A stretch of 64,000 bases of DNA from Ponticaulis sp. (GTDB lineage Bacteria; Pseudomonadota; Alphaproteobacteria; Caulobacterales; Hyphomonadaceae), in NCBI GenBank assembly GCA_002723155.1, contig PBNO01000009.1:1-64000 (forward strand). The letters are read 5' to 3'. Positions 37,750 to 46,837 of the stretch are shown here, piece by piece; within the stretch, counting starts at the first letter, position 1, and each line of letters begins with the position of its first letter. Under the pieces are notes generated by a model. That model had not been told where the DNA came from and did no database searches. It was given only the letters and a program-made list of their open reading frames with translations. Made by a program: the position numbers and the translations under genes.

Positions 37750-38778
37750 TCAGCGTTTCCGGGTCGCCAGTGTCTCGATGAGTTTTGGCAGCGTCGGTGC
37801 TTCACCTGTCGGGTCGAAGCGCAGCGCCATACGGTGGCCGAGGGCCGGTTCTGCCAGAGCTTCAATATCTTCAACGCTTGGCGCAAGGCGTCCGCGAAGC
37901 AGAGCACGCGCACGGCAGGCCAGCATAAGCGCCTGACCAGCACGAGGTGAAGGTCCCCATAGGACCTGCTTGCGTACAGATTCGTTCTCGCTTTGCTCCG
38001 GACGAGAGTCACGGATCAGCTTGAGAATGCGATCAACAATTTGTGTTCAAACCGGCAGGCGGCGGACCAGCCCCTGAATTTCGATCAGTTTTTCAGCCGA
38101 TAGAATTTTCTGAAGCTCTGTATCGCTGCCGCTGGTCGTTTCGACGAGAATGCGGCGCTCTGTCTCTTCATCGGGATAATCAACATCAACCTTCAGAAGG
38201 AAACGGTCGAGCTGGGCTTCCGGCAGCGGGTAGGTGCCCTGTTGTTCAATCGGGTTCTGGGTGGCCAGAACGTGGAAGGGCTCAGGCAGATCATGGCGGT
38301 GACCGGCTACCGTCACATGATGTTCGGCCATCGCCTGCAGCAGTGCTGATTGCGTACGCGGGCTGGCGCGGTTGATCTCGTCTGCAAGAAGAAGGCTCGT
38401 GAAAACAGGGCCCGGGACGAAGCGGAAAGACCTTTTACCGTCTTCGGTCTGTTCAAGGATTTCAGAGCCCAGAATATCAGAAGGCATAAGGTCTGGCGTA
38501 AACTGGACCCGTCCTGCGCCGAGGCCGAGCACAGTGCCCAGCGCATCGATCAGGCGTGTCTTTGCCAGGCCGGGGGCGCCGATCAACAGGGCGTGGCCAC
38601 CGGAAAGAATGGCACAGAGCACAAGCTCGATTGTACGCTCCTGACCGAAGACGACCTTACCGATCTCTTCTTTCACCAGCGACAGGTCTGCCATAATGGT
38701 TTCGACCTCCGCAGTCGTCGGATCGAAGGTCTCGGCAGGCTGGGCTGCAGTTTCCGGGGCGCTAAGTTCTTCACTCAT
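37750..38778 (-). pseudogene. moxR: MoxR family AAA+ ATPase with an in-frame TGA at codon 244
   Basis: MoxR ATPases act as chaperones for partner vWA proteins. The frame from 38778 has Walker A LLIGAPGLAKTRLIDAL (about 69-85), Walker B SLLLADEINRASPRTQSALL and sensor 1 VLATQNPIEQQGTYPLPEAQ. It runs to RRLPV and then meets TGA at 38049-38047. In the same frame the normal MoxR lid domain continues: TQIVDRILKLIRDSR, VLWGPSPRAGQALMLACRAR, LRGRLAPSVEDIEALAEPAL and GHRMALRF, ending at 37750. Without the stop the protein would be about 342 residues, normal for MoxR. The downstream DUF58 gene follows after 3 bases. As written, the product lacks the lid domain needed for ATPase ring assembly. Confidence 0.9.
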
Positions 38779-38827
38779 GCAGATTTTACACCTAAATCAC
38801 TCTTAAGACGGAGATAAGGAGCCGCGT

Positions 38828-39412
38828 GTGGCAAGCCAACCGACAACAGATCTCGACCAGTTAAACAGAACATTGCAGGCGATCATTCCGATTGCAAATG
38901 GCAAGCGTAAACTTCCGCCCGTTGAAACGTGGAATCCGGAACATTGTGCAGACATTGGCATGGAAATCCGTGCTGATGGCTCGTGGTGGCATGAAGGCAC
39001 AAAGTTCTCCCGTGAAAAGCTCGTCCGGCTCTTTTCTACGATTTTGCGCAAGGATGCCGATGGGTCCACTTATTTAGTGACACCTTACGAAAAGGTCATA
39101 GTTCACGTAGAGGATGCTCCCTTTCTGGCGGTTCGTGTTGATGCGGCCGAAGCTGACGGCGAGCGTGTTATTGTTGTGACCACTAATCTGGGCGACTTCG
39201 TGGAAATTGGTAGCGATAATCCGCTGCGTGTGGAGACAGATCCGGAAACGGGTGAGCCTTCGCCCTATGTTCTTGTCCGTGGCCGTCTTGAAGCCAAACT
39301 GACGCGTCCGGCGTTTTACGAGCTGGTTGAAATGGCGGAAGTAGTGGACGGCGAACTGGTCGTGCGCTCGCACGCAGAGCGTTTCTCTCTTGGCCGGATG
39401 GACGCTGAATGA
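38828..39412 (+). CDS. DUF1285 family protein
   Basis: A 194-residue cytoplasmic protein of the DUF1285 family, recognised by RADGSWWHEGTKFSREKLVR (about 49-68), LFSTILRKDADGSTYLVTP and PFLAVRVDAAE. The family has a known fold but no established biochemical role. The start is GTG at 38828, supported by AAGGAG about 8 bases upstream. The stop overlaps the Nudix gene by ATGA, making it the first gene of a conserved alphaproteobacterial operon with CoA pyrophosphatase, DUF6111 and CCA transferase. It is divergent from moxR across 49 bases. Confidence 0.9.
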   Translation: MASQPTTDLDQLNRTLQAIIPIANGKRKLPPVETWNPEHCADIGMEIRADGSWWHEGTKFSREKLVRLFSTILRKDADGSTYLVTPYEKVIVHVEDAPFLAVRVDAAEADGERVIVVTTNLGDFVEIGSDNPLRVETDPETGEPSPYVLVRGRLEAKLTRPAFYELVEMAEVVDGELVVRSHAERFSLGRMDAE

Positions 39413-40041
39413 GCTGGTCCGGAAGGGAGGATTTCATGGCGCGGCTGGAGACGCGCCTTATCCCTGCTTATGGTGATTTTGACCTGCCGGAAGGCGGCGA
39501 TGTCATTCATCTGGATGATGATGACATGGACAATCTGCGCGATGCGGGTGTGCTGATCGGCATTGTAGATCGCGGCGGTGAGCTGAATGTCGTGCTGACA
39601 GAGCGTCCCAAAACCATGGCGAAGCATCCGGGGCAGGTGGCCTTTCCGGGTGGCAAGGTCGACCCGCATGATGAATGCCCTGTCGATGCAGCTCTGCGCG
39701 AAGCCAATGAGGAAGTCGGTGTGGAGCCGGAAGAGGTCACTTTGATGGGGCGGTCGGGGCTGTATCTGACGCGCACCGGCTTTCGCATTACGCCTGTTGT
39801 CGGTCTGTTGCCGCCGGACTTCGTTGCGAAACCGGACCCGCATGAAGTGGATGATGTGTTTGAAACGCCGCTCTCATTTCTGATGAACCCCGCCAATCAC
39901 GAGGAAAAGTCTGTCGAATGGAAAGGCCGCCGGCACAGATATTTCGAAATGCCGCATAACGGACACTATATATGGGGTGTGACGGCGGGCGTGATTCGTG
40001 CCCTTTATGAGCGCCTGTACTGCGAGGAAGAGACGATATGA
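39409..40041 (+). CDS. CoA pyrophosphatase (Nudix hydrolase)
   Basis: A 210-residue Nudix enzyme of the CoA-specific subgroup, which splits coenzyme A to phosphopantetheine and adenosine 3',5'-bisphosphate. The Nudix box is HPGQVAFPGGKVDPHDE then CPVDAALREANEEVGV (about 77-108); the upstream LTERPKTMAKHPGQVAFPGG is the CoA-type signature. The ATG overlaps the DUF1285 stop. A second in-frame ATG 27 bases on (MARLETR) is possible. It sits in the conserved operon before DUF6111 and cca. Confidence 0.9.
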   Translation: MSWSGREDFMARLETRLIPAYGDFDLPEGGDVIHLDDDDMDNLRDAGVLIGIVDRGGELNVVLTERPKTMAKHPGQVAFPGGKVDPHDECPVDAALREANEEVGVEPEEVTLMGRSGLYLTRTGFRITPVVGLLPPDFVAKPDPHEVDDVFETPLSFLMNPANHEEKSVEWKGRRHRYFEMPHNGHYIWGVTAGVIRALYERLYCEEETI

Positions 40042-40397
40042 TCAGAATTATTGTTCAGCTTGTACTGATCTTTCTGCCGCTGGCCCTGTTTGCGATTTAC
40101 CGCTTATCGACGGCTAACCGACGCGAGCCGGGTGAGCCATGGCCGATAATCGCGCTGGTGATCACCGGTTTTGCGATGTCGATGGCGCTTTATCTCTTCC
40201 TGTTTTTCAAAGAACCACGCGATGAGCGGACTTGCACGACGGCGCCGCGCTTTGAAAATGGCGAACTTGTACCTAGCCGTACGATCCCTTGTGAGAACGC
40301 AAGCATTGATAGCCGGCGACATGAGGTGGAACGCCGTGCCGGTGAAATCGACGAGAACGTGACGTACGAGCCGCGCGATACCGGCGTTGGCGAATGA
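40038..40397 (+). CDS. DUF6111-like small membrane protein
   Basis: A 119-residue protein with two N-terminal membrane helices (about 4-21 and 35-55) and a hydrophilic tail with a possible C-T-T-A-P-R-F-E-N-G-E-L motif that recurs in the family linked with cca in alphaproteobacteria. Both ends overlap neighbours by 4 bases. Function is unknown; the family name is assigned from context and length. Confidence 0.75.
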   Translation: MIRIIVQLVLIFLPLALFAIYRLSTANRREPGEPWPIIALVITGFAMSMALYLFLFFKEPRDERTCTTAPRFENGELVPSRTIPCENASIDSRRHEVERRAGEIDENVTYEPRDTGVGE

Positions 40398-41587
40398 CGA
40401 CCAGTATTCGTCGTGCGCCATGGTTTTCTGAGACGGCCACGCGGCGTGTGATGGCCGCGCTTGAGGCGGCATGCCCGTCAGGTGCGCGCTTTGTCGGCGG
40501 ATGCGTTCGTAACACGCTGCTCGGTGAACCTGTCACGGACATTGATATCGCGACACAGCTGGAGCCGGACGAAACCATAGCTGCGCTGGAAGCTGCGGGC
40601 ATTCGCGCCATTCCGACCGGCTATGAGCATGGCACGATTACGGCCATCGCCAATTCCGAACCGTTCGAAATCACCACGCTTCGCCGCGATGTAGAAACAG
40701 ACGGGCGCCGCGCGGTGGTTGCGTTTACGAAGGACTGGGCAGAGGACGCCGCGCGCCGCGATTTCCGGATGAACGCGCTTTACGCGGATATGCAGGGCGA
40801 TGTGCATGACCCGACGGGTGGTGGTCTGGAAGACCTTGAGGCGCGGAAAATCATATTCATTGGCGAACCGGATATGCGCCTGCGTGAGGACCATCTTCGC
40901 AATCTGCGTTTCTTCCGGTTTTCGGCCTGGTATGCGGGCGGAATTGATCCGGACGGGTTAGCAGCCTGTGCGCGCTTGAAAGACGGGCTTCAGCAAATTG
41001 CAGCAGAGCGAATCTGGAAAGAGTTTTTGCGCCTGATGGAGGCGCCATCGCCTTACGCCGCCGTTGAGGCCATGGCTGGGGCAGGGGTGCTCGCGCAAAT
41101 TCTACCAGAGACCGAGGGCATTGAGCGTTTGAGCAGTGCGGCCCGCATTGAAGCAGGAGTAGGGCTTAAACTCTCAGGGTTTGAACGCTTCCTCTGTTTT
41201 CTGCAGCCTGATCGGGTCACTGCGAAAGCGGTAGCATCGCGCCTGCGCATGTCCCGGCTTGAGCAAGACCGGCTTGTCGAGTTCGCCAAGAACGACGGAA
41301 AGCTTTCGCCTGACCTCACGGGCCATGATCTCAAAGCTGTGCTCTATGCTATGGGGCGGATGACAGCGCGTGATGCAATCATCTGGCGCTGGGCGGGCGA
41401 TCAGGACGGCCGCTGGGCATCCATCCTTCAAACGGCAGAGAGCTGGGAGCGACCTGTTTTTCCCGTAACAGGCGGCGATCTCATCAAGCAGGGTGTGCAG
41501 CCCGGACCAGCCATGGGCGAGCGCTTGCGCGAACTGGAAGCTCGCTGGATCGCAAACGGGTTTTCAATGGATGGTTTGTCTGACTAG
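40394..41587 (+). CDS. cca: CCA tRNA nucleotidyltransferase / poly(A) polymerase family
   Basis: Adds or repairs the 3' CCA of tRNAs (class II nucleotidyltransferase). The 397-residue protein has ARFVGGCVRNTLLGE and the catalytic DIDIATQL Asp pair (about 35-61), the RRDVETDGRRAVV motif (about 98-110), RRDFRMNALYAD (about 126-137) and EDHLRNLRFFRFSA. The start overlaps the preceding gene by ATGA and the stop is convergent with tspO by 4 bases. The conserved operon order supports the call. Confidence 0.93.
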   Translation: MTTSIRRAPWFSETATRRVMAALEAACPSGARFVGGCVRNTLLGEPVTDIDIATQLEPDETIAALEAAGIRAIPTGYEHGTITAIANSEPFEITTLRRDVETDGRRAVVAFTKDWAEDAARRDFRMNALYADMQGDVHDPTGGGLEDLEARKIIFIGEPDMRLREDHLRNLRFFRFSAWYAGGIDPDGLAACARLKDGLQQIAAERIWKEFLRLMEAPSPYAAVEAMAGAGVLAQILPETEGIERLSSAARIEAGVGLKLSGFERFLCFLQPDRVTAKAVASRLRMSRLEQDRLVEFAKNDGKLSPDLTGHDLKAVLYAMGRMTARDAIIWRWAGDQDGRWASILQTAESWERPVFPVTGGDLIKQGVQPGPAMGERLRELEARWIANGFSMDGLSD

Positions 41588-42087
41588 TTCAGCCAGACGA
41601 TCATGCCGTTCAGATAGGCTGCGAACGTCACCCAGCCGAGATATGGCAGCAGAAGGAACGCTGCGAACTTCGAATATTTTCCGAAATGGAACATCATGGC
41701 GATGATGATGAACCAGAGCCCGGTCAGGTCTATCAGCGCCCAGAGCGGACGGTGGAAGAAGAAGAACAGGAAGCTCCATGCGCCATTAAAGCAGAGCTGG
41801 AGATAAAAAATTCCGAAGGTCGTCGGTGCGTATTCAACATAGCTCACCTGACGGCGAACGATGATCGCGGAAATGGCCATCAGAAAATAAAGCGCAGGCC
41901 AGACAATACCGAACAGATAACCCGGCGGGTTAAACGGAGGCTTGTTCAGCGCCTGATACCACGGGTCTGCTTCACCGCCGCTGACCAGCGCGCCAGCACC
42001 TGCAATGATTACGACTGCCAGAAGGATAACGAAATCGCTCAGCCAGCCGTGTTTGTTATTGCGTGGTTTTACAGCCTGTGTGGTCAC
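41584..42087 (-). CDS. tspO: TspO/MBR family protein
   Basis: A 167-residue membrane protein with five predicted helices. Family features are the PWYQALNKPPFNPPGYLFGIVW block (aromatic-rich, split as WYQALNKPPFNPP and LFGIVWPALYFLMA) and LCFNGAWSFLFFFFHRPLWALIDL. TspO binds porphyrins and haem intermediates and in Rhodobacter tunes tetrapyrrole-dependent gene expression. Its position next to hemF on the same strand fits such a role. The N-terminus is longer than usual by about 15 residues, with MTTQAVKPRNNKHGW before the first helix. Confidence 0.9.
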   Translation of the reverse strand: MTTQAVKPRNNKHGWLSDFVILLAVVIIAGAGALVSGGEADPWYQALNKPPFNPPGYLFGIVWPALYFLMAISAIIVRRQVSYVEYAPTTFGIFYLQLCFNGAWSFLFFFFHRPLWALIDLTGLWFIIIAMMFHFGKYSKFAAFLLLPYLGWVTFAAYLNGMIVWLN

Positions 42088-42218
42088 GTCTGCCGCTCAC
42101 ATTATTGAAACTTCGAAATAATATGTGCGGAATGTTGCATGGTTCCATTACCAAACAAGTAATTTCCCTTATTTCGCGAGTGAAAAGCAGATTTCTTGCC
42201 GTGGAAAGAGAGCAGACG

Positions 42219-43109
42219 CTAAACCCATTTCGCGACGGGCGGCATGGACGATAGAATTGAATTCACATTGCCGCCGGTTTTCAGGCCAAATGTGGTTCCG
42301 CGGTCATAAAGAAGATTGAATTCCACATAGCGGCCGCGGCGCACGAGTTGCTCTTCGCGCTCTGCATCAGCCCAGCTTTGTTCGTAGGTCTGGCGCACAA
42401 TGTCGGCATAGGTTTTCTTGAAGGACAGGCCGACATCTTTGGTGAAGGCGAAGTCGGCATCCCAGTTTCCGGAATTGTGACGGTCATAGAAAATGCCGCC
42501 AATGCCGCGCGGCTCGTCGCGGTGTGGGAGATGGAAATACTCGTCGCACCAATCTTTGAATTTCGGATAGTAGTCCGGATTGTGCTTGTCGCACGCGTCT
42601 TTCATGCCTGCGTGGAATTGCTGTGCAAGCGGGTGACCCTGATCGCGCTGAATGTCCAGCACAGGTGTCAGGTCTGCGCCGCCGCCAAACCAGCTGTCTG
42701 ATGTGACCAGCATACGGGTGTTCATGTGAACGGCAGGCACTTTCGGGCTGCGAGGGTGAACAATCAGCGAGATACCGCTCGCCCAGAACATGCCGTCTGA
42801 TTTGTCCGCGCCCGGAATCTGCGCTGCGAAGGCTTCGGAGAACTTTCCGTAGACTTCAGAGAAGTGGACACCGGCTTTCTCAAACAGGCGGCCTTTGAGA
42901 AGGCCCATCACGCCGCCGCCCTGATCTTCGCCGTTAGGACCTTTAGCCCGCGCCCATGGCGTCATTTCGAACCGGCCAGGCTCACCGTGGAAGAGAGGAG
43001 GCATGACCTCGTCCTCAAGCGATTCCAGTTCTGCGATGATGTCTTTCTGCAGAGCGGAGAACCATGTGCGAGCAAGGTCTTTGCGGGTTTCGAGCGTTTG
43101 GTCAGTCAT
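42219..43109 (-). CDS. hemF: Oxygen-dependent coproporphyrinogen III oxidase
   Basis: Decarboxylates coproporphyrinogen III to protoporphyrinogen IX using oxygen, in haem synthesis. The 296-residue protein shows family blocks [46 protein letters not shown], the [29 protein letters not shown], and [22 protein letters not shown] (each only in part quoted here). The active-site His and Asp/Arg of the family are in these blocks. Length is normal. It precedes trmL in reverse order and follows tspO on the same strand. Its presence shows aerobic haem synthesis. Confidence 0.96.
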   Translation of the reverse strand: MTDQTLETRKDLARTWFSALQKDIIAELESLEDEVMPPLFHGEPGRFEMTPWARAKGPNGEDQGGGVMGLLKGRLFEKAGVHFSEVYGKFSEAFAAQIPGADKSDGMFWASGISLIVHPRSPKVPAVHMNTRMLVTSDSWFGGGADLTPVLDIQRDQGHPLAQQFHAGMKDACDKHNPDYYPKFKDWCDEYFHLPHRDEPRGIGGIFYDRHNSGNWDADFAFTKDVGLSFKKTYADIVRQTYEQSWADAEREEQLVRRGRYVEFNLLYDRGTTFGLKTGGNVNSILSSMPPVAKWV

Positions 43110-43132
43110 TCAAATGTCCTGCGCGGGGCAAA

Positions 43133-43642
43133 TTATATGTTCGGAAGAGGTTCTGGCAGAGAGCCGAGCTGTTTCAAAGCCTCAAAAGTACCAATTGCGG
43201 CTGCCGTTGCGACATTTATAGAGCGGGCACCGTCCTGAAGCGGAATATAAACGCGGGCATCGCAGCGTTCGTGGACGTTATCAGGAACGCCAGCGCTTTC
43301 TCTGCCGAATAAAAGACGGTCGCCGGGCTGGAATTTGAAATCCTGAAGCGGAACGGCGCCTTTTGTCGTGAAAAGAACCACCCGATCACCGGCCCTTTTT
43401 GCGTCCTCGAAGAAAATTTCGGCAGAATCGATACGATTCACCTGCGCCAAATTGCCGTAGTCCAGGGTGGCGCGCTTTAAGGCTTTTGCCGTTAAAGGGA
43501 ACCCACAGGGTTCAATAATATCCATTTTTATACCAAAACATGCGGACAATCTTATAGTTGTTCCAAGATTCTGCGGAATATCAGGTTGATAGAAAGTCAG
43601 GCGCAATGTATCGGCTTCTCTCATCTTGGGCTGGGATTCCAT
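43133..43642 (-). CDS. trmL: tRNA (cytidine/uridine-2'-O-)-methyltransferase TrmL
   Basis: A 169-residue SPOUT methyltransferase that 2'-O-methylates position 34 of certain tRNA-Leu. Family signs are LTFYQPDIPQNLGTTIRLSA, MDIIEPCGFPL, LLFGRESAGVPDNVHE and the trefoil-knot end IPLQDGARSINVATAAAIGT. The start at 43642 gives a 6-residue leader (MESQPK) before a second possible Met; either may be used. It is divergent from the bc1 operon across 96 bases and 23 bases from hemF on the same strand. Confidence 0.92.
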   Translation of the reverse strand: MESQPKMREADTLRLTFYQPDIPQNLGTTIRLSACFGIKMDIIEPCGFPLTAKALKRATLDYGNLAQVNRIDSAEIFFEDAKRAGDRVVLFTTKGAVPLQDFKFQPGDRLLFGRESAGVPDNVHERCDARVYIPLQDGARSINVATAAAIGTFEALKQLGSLPEPLPNI

Positions 43643-43738
43643 GGAATTTCTGCGCGACTTTGCGCCGCAAAGTCTTTTAACGGAAAATGGTTATGCTATG
43701 GCATCCACCAGAAAGCCGATTTGTGAGGGCATGGCAAC

Positions 43739-44302
43739 GTGACTGACGAGACATATACAGAGACGGTTGATGAAGACCGCCGCGATTTCATCCACATCGC
43801 TGCTGGTGCAGCAGTAGCCGGGGGAGCGGGCGCACTGGCGTGGCCATTCATCGCTCAAATGCTTCCGGCGCTGGACACCCGTGCAGCTTCAAGCCTTGAG
43901 GTTCCGATTACGGATATCCCTGAGGGCGGCGAGATTCGTGTGCTGATTGGTGGTAAGCCATTCTTCATCCGCCACCGTACAGCGGCAGAAATTGCAGCCG
44001 CAGAATCCGTAGAAGCTGGCGACCTGCCTGACCCGCAAACTGACGAAGAACGTCTGGTTGCACGCGCTGACGGTACACTGAACCCGGCCATCCTGGTCGT
44101 TTCCGGTTCTTGTACTCACCTTGGCTGCGTGCCGGTTGGTCCTGGATCGAACACCGGTGAGTTCGGTGGCTGGTATTGCCCGTGCCACGGTTCGCACTAC
44201 GATACATCAGGTCGTATTCGCAAAGGTCCTGCGCCGACGAACCTTCCGGTTCCGACGTACGAGTACAATGCGGACGGCTCTGCCGTCACGATCTCACTCT
44301 AA
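43739..44302 (+). CDS. petA: Ubiquinol-cytochrome c reductase Rieske iron-sulfur subunit
   Basis: Iron-sulfur subunit of the bc1 complex. The 187-residue protein starts with GTG and has a twin-arginine type N-terminus (DRRDFIHIAAGAAVAGGAGA) forming the membrane anchor. The 2Fe-2S ligands are in CTHLGCVP and WYCPCHGSHYD, the standard two Rieske boxes with the extra disulfide Cys. The C-terminus GPAPTNLPVPTYEY is typical. First gene of the petABC operon. Confidence 0.96.
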   Translation: MTDETYTETVDEDRRDFIHIAAGAAVAGGAGALAWPFIAQMLPALDTRAASSLEVPITDIPEGGEIRVLIGGKPFFIRHRTAAEIAAAESVEAGDLPDPQTDEERLVARADGTLNPAILVVSGSCTHLGCVPVGPGSNTGEFGGWYCPCHGSHYDTSGRIRKGPAPTNLPVPTYEYNADGSAVTISL

Positions 44303-44323
44303 CCGCACGAATGGGGAGCTCCT

Positions 44324-45814
44324 ATGAGCGGACATGAATCCACATACAAGCCGGGTACCGGCATTGAGAAATGGATCGATGCGCGTCTTCCGATCGTGCG
44401 TCTGGTCCATGATTCTTTTGTAGGTTTTCCGGTAGCGAAAAACCTGAACTACTGGTGGACGTTTGGCGCGATCCTCGCGGTCTGCCTCGTCACACAGATC
44501 ATCACCGGTATCGTTCTCGCAATGCACTACGTTCCACACGTCGACATGGCGTTTGCGAGCGTTGAGCGCATTATGCGTGACGTCGAATATGGCTGGCTGA
44601 TCCGTTACATCCACGCGAACGGCGCTTCCATGTTCTTCCTCGCGGTGTACATCCACATGTTCCGCGGCCTCTATTACGGATCTTACAAAGCTCCGCGTGA
44701 GATCAGCTGGATCCTCGGTGTTATCATCTACCTTCTCATGATGGGTACAGCCTTCATGGGCTACGTTCTCCCATGGGGTCAGATGTCTCTGCACGGCGCG
44801 TCCGTTATCACAAACCTGATCGGTGCTATTCCACTGGTCGGTGAGCAAATCAAAATCTGGCTGCAGGGTGCACCATCTATCGGTAATGCTACGCTGAACC
44901 GCTTCTTCTCTCTCCACTACCTGCTGCCATTCATGATCGCAGGTGTTGTGATCCTTCACATCTGGGCGTTCCACACAACGGGCAACAACAACCCGACTGG
45001 TGTAGACGTCAAAGACGAGAAGAAAGACACAGTTCCGTTCCACCCGTACTACACAGTGAAAGACGGCTTCGCGATCATCGTCTTCCTGATGATCTTCGCT
45101 GGCTTCGTCTTCTACGCGCCGAACGTTCTTGGCCACGCTGACAACTACATTGAAGGCAACCCGCTGAAGACACCTGCGCACATCGTTCCAGAGTGGTACC
45201 TGCTTCCATTCTACGCGATCCTGCGTGCGATCACGTTCGACATCGGTCCGATCCCTGCGAAACTCGGCGGTGTTATCGCGATGTTTGGTGCGATTGCAGT
45301 TCTCTTCGTTCTGCCATGGCTCGACACGTCCAAGGTACGCTCTCTGCGTTACCGCCCACTGGCGCGTCAGTTCTTCCTTGGCTTCGTAGCTGTCTGCCTG
45401 CTTCTTGGTGTTGCTGGTGCGTCTAACCCGGACGACATCGTGATCAAGACTGGCGAAGACACACTCCGCTATGAAGTGTCTCTGGAAGAAGCTCCTGAAG
45501 CTGTTGCGGTTGCAGAAGCTCACCACGGTAAGATCGTGTCCAGCAATTCAGAGCGTGTGATTGTCGACTTCGCGCACTATGAAGATGCAGTGGAATTTGC
45601 AGAAGCGTCCGGCACAACGGCTGAGGCGACTGTGAAGCACCACGGTCTGACATGGCTGCCAGTCGCTCAGCTTCTGACATTCCTCTACTTCGCATACTTC
45701 CTGATCATCATTCCGCTTCTTGGTCTGATCGAGCGTCCGAAGGATGAACCAGAGTCCATCGCTGACTCTATCCACAAATCTAACGGCTCTGCTGACGCCG
45801 TAGCAGCAGAATAG
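44324..45814 (+). CDS. petB: Ubiquinol-cytochrome c reductase cytochrome b subunit, with an extra C-terminal-side domain
   Basis: Core membrane subunit of the bc1 complex. Haem ligands are His97 and His198 for one haem and His111 and His212 for the other, in RYIHANG, YIHMFRG, SLHYLLP and ILHIWAFH. The PEWY quinol-site motif is at 289-292. At 496 residues it is longer than the usual 400-440. The excess lies between the seventh helix (ending about 366) and the last helix (about 447-467): about 65-70 residues (from [13 protein letters not shown] to TVKHHGLTW) with alternating strand/helix character. By known topology this loop is on the periplasmic side. See findings. Confidence 0.96.
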   Translation: MSGHESTYKPGTGIEKWIDARLPIVRLVHDSFVGFPVAKNLNYWWTFGAILAVCLVTQIITGIVLAMHYVPHVDMAFASVERIMRDVEYGWLIRYIHANGASMFFLAVYIHMFRGLYYGSYKAPREISWILGVIIYLLMMGTAFMGYVLPWGQMSLHGASVITNLIGAIPLVGEQIKIWLQGAPSIGNATLNRFFSLHYLLPFMIAGVVILHIWAFHTTGNNNPTGVDVKDEKKDTVPFHPYYTVKDGFAIIVFLMIFAGFVFYAPNVLGHADNYIEGNPLKTPAHIVPEWYLLPFYAILRAITFDIGPIPAKLGGVIAMFGAIAVLFVLPWLDTSKVRSLRYRPLARQFFLGFVAVCLLLGVAGASNPDDIVIKTGEDTLRYEVSLEEAPEAVAVAEAHHGKIVSSNSERVIVDFAHYEDAVEFAEASGTTAEATVKHHGLTWLPVAQLLTFLYFAYFLIIIPLLGLIERPKDEPESIADSIHKSNGSADAVAAE

Positions 45815-45825
45815 GAGAGGCCTTT

Positions 45826-46734
45826 ATGAAAGCGTTTAAAGCCTGCCTCGCTGGTCTTGCCCTTCTCGGGCTTTCTCCAGCCGCTATGGCTGCCGGCGGC
45901 ACCATGCCACTGTCTGAAGGCGATGCTCCGCTTCCGGACTGGCCGTTTGAAGGTGTGTTCGGTAAATTCGACCAGGCATCTGTCCAGCGTGGCTTCCAGG
46001 TTTACACAGAAGTCTGTGCAGCATGTCACTCTATGGAACTTCTGTCTTACCGTAACCTCGGTGAGCCTGGCGGTCCGTTCTACAATGCTGACGATCCGGA
46101 AGCGACGGAAGCTGCTGTAGCTGAATTCGCGCGCCAGTACGAAATCACTGAAATCGATGATTACGGTGATGAAGTTTCTCGTCCGCGTCGTCCGGCTGAC
46201 CGTTTCCCGAGCCCGTACCCGAACGTTCAGGCTGCTGCTGCAGCGAACGGCGGCGCGATCCCTCCGGATTTCTCGGTTATCGTGAAAGCTCGCCCAGGTG
46301 GCGCAGATTACATCTACCGTCTCATGACAGGTTACCCTTCTTATGAGGAGTTCCAGGGTGAGTACGGCGATGAGCTGCACTTCAATGACGACCACTCTCA
46401 CGGTGTTCTGACCCAGCCTGCTGGCCTGTACTACAACCCGTACTTCCCGGGCGACACGTCTGGTAACTGGGATGGTGACCCACGCCACGCACCGGCTGGT
46501 GGTTACCTTGCAATGCCACCACAGATCACTGATGGCCGTGTCGACTATATGGACGGCACAGAAGCCACTCAGGAGCAGATCGCTTACGACATTTCTCAGT
46601 TCCTGGCGTGGGCGTCAGAGCCGAAAATGGAAAACCGTAAGTCTCTCGGCCTCGTCGTGATGATTTACCTCTTCTTCCTTGCGATCCTTGTATACTTCTC
46701 CTACAAGGCAATCTGGCGGAATGTTGAGCACTAG
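45826..46734 (+). CDS. petC: Ubiquinol-cytochrome c reductase cytochrome c1
   Basis: Membrane-anchored c-type cytochrome of the bc1 complex. The 302-residue protein starts with a signal peptide (MKAFKACLAGLALLGLSPAAMA), has the haem motif CAACHS (about 64-69), the family segment LPDWPFEGVFGKFD before it, the Met ligand region GGYLAMPPQITDG, and a C-terminal anchor helix (SLGLVVMIYLFFLAILVYFSY in part). It is the last gene of petABC and is followed by a strong terminator. Confidence 0.95.
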   Translation: MKAFKACLAGLALLGLSPAAMAAGGTMPLSEGDAPLPDWPFEGVFGKFDQASVQRGFQVYTEVCAACHSMELLSYRNLGEPGGPFYNADDPEATEAAVAEFARQYEITEIDDYGDEVSRPRRPADRFPSPYPNVQAAAAANGGAIPPDFSVIVKARPGGADYIYRLMTGYPSYEEFQGEYGDELHFNDDHSHGVLTQPAGLYYNPYFPGDTSGNWDGDPRHAPAGGYLAMPPQITDGRVDYMDGTEATQEQIAYDISQFLAWASEPKMENRKSLGLVVMIYLFFLAILVYFSYKAIWRNVEH

Positions 46735-46758
46735 GCTGCTCCAACAATAAGAAATCTC

Positions 46759-46794
46759 AGAAGGCTGCGAGTGATCGCAGCCTTCTTTGTTTAC
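46759..46794 (+). terminator. Terminator of the petABC operon
   Basis: A perfect 12-bp stem AGAAGGCTGCGA (46759-46770) / TCGCAGCCTTCT (46775-46786) with a GTGA loop is followed by TTGTTT, 24 bases after the petC stop. Confidence 0.85.
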
Positions 46795-46837
46795 GGGCTG
46801 TTTTTTACGGCTAGGCTGGCTGTTCAGGGAGGCGGAT

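Noticed and set aside
37734..38012. Short minus-strand frame over the moxR 3' part
   Set aside because: Out of frame with moxR; the in-frame reading after the TGA gives the real MoxR lid domain, so this frame is not a separate gene.
44294..45526. 410-codon open frame on the minus strand opposite cytochrome b
   Set aside because: Antisense shadow of petB: no ribosome site, composition extremely rich in Arg, His and Asp, and the plus strand encodes an unmistakable cytochrome b.
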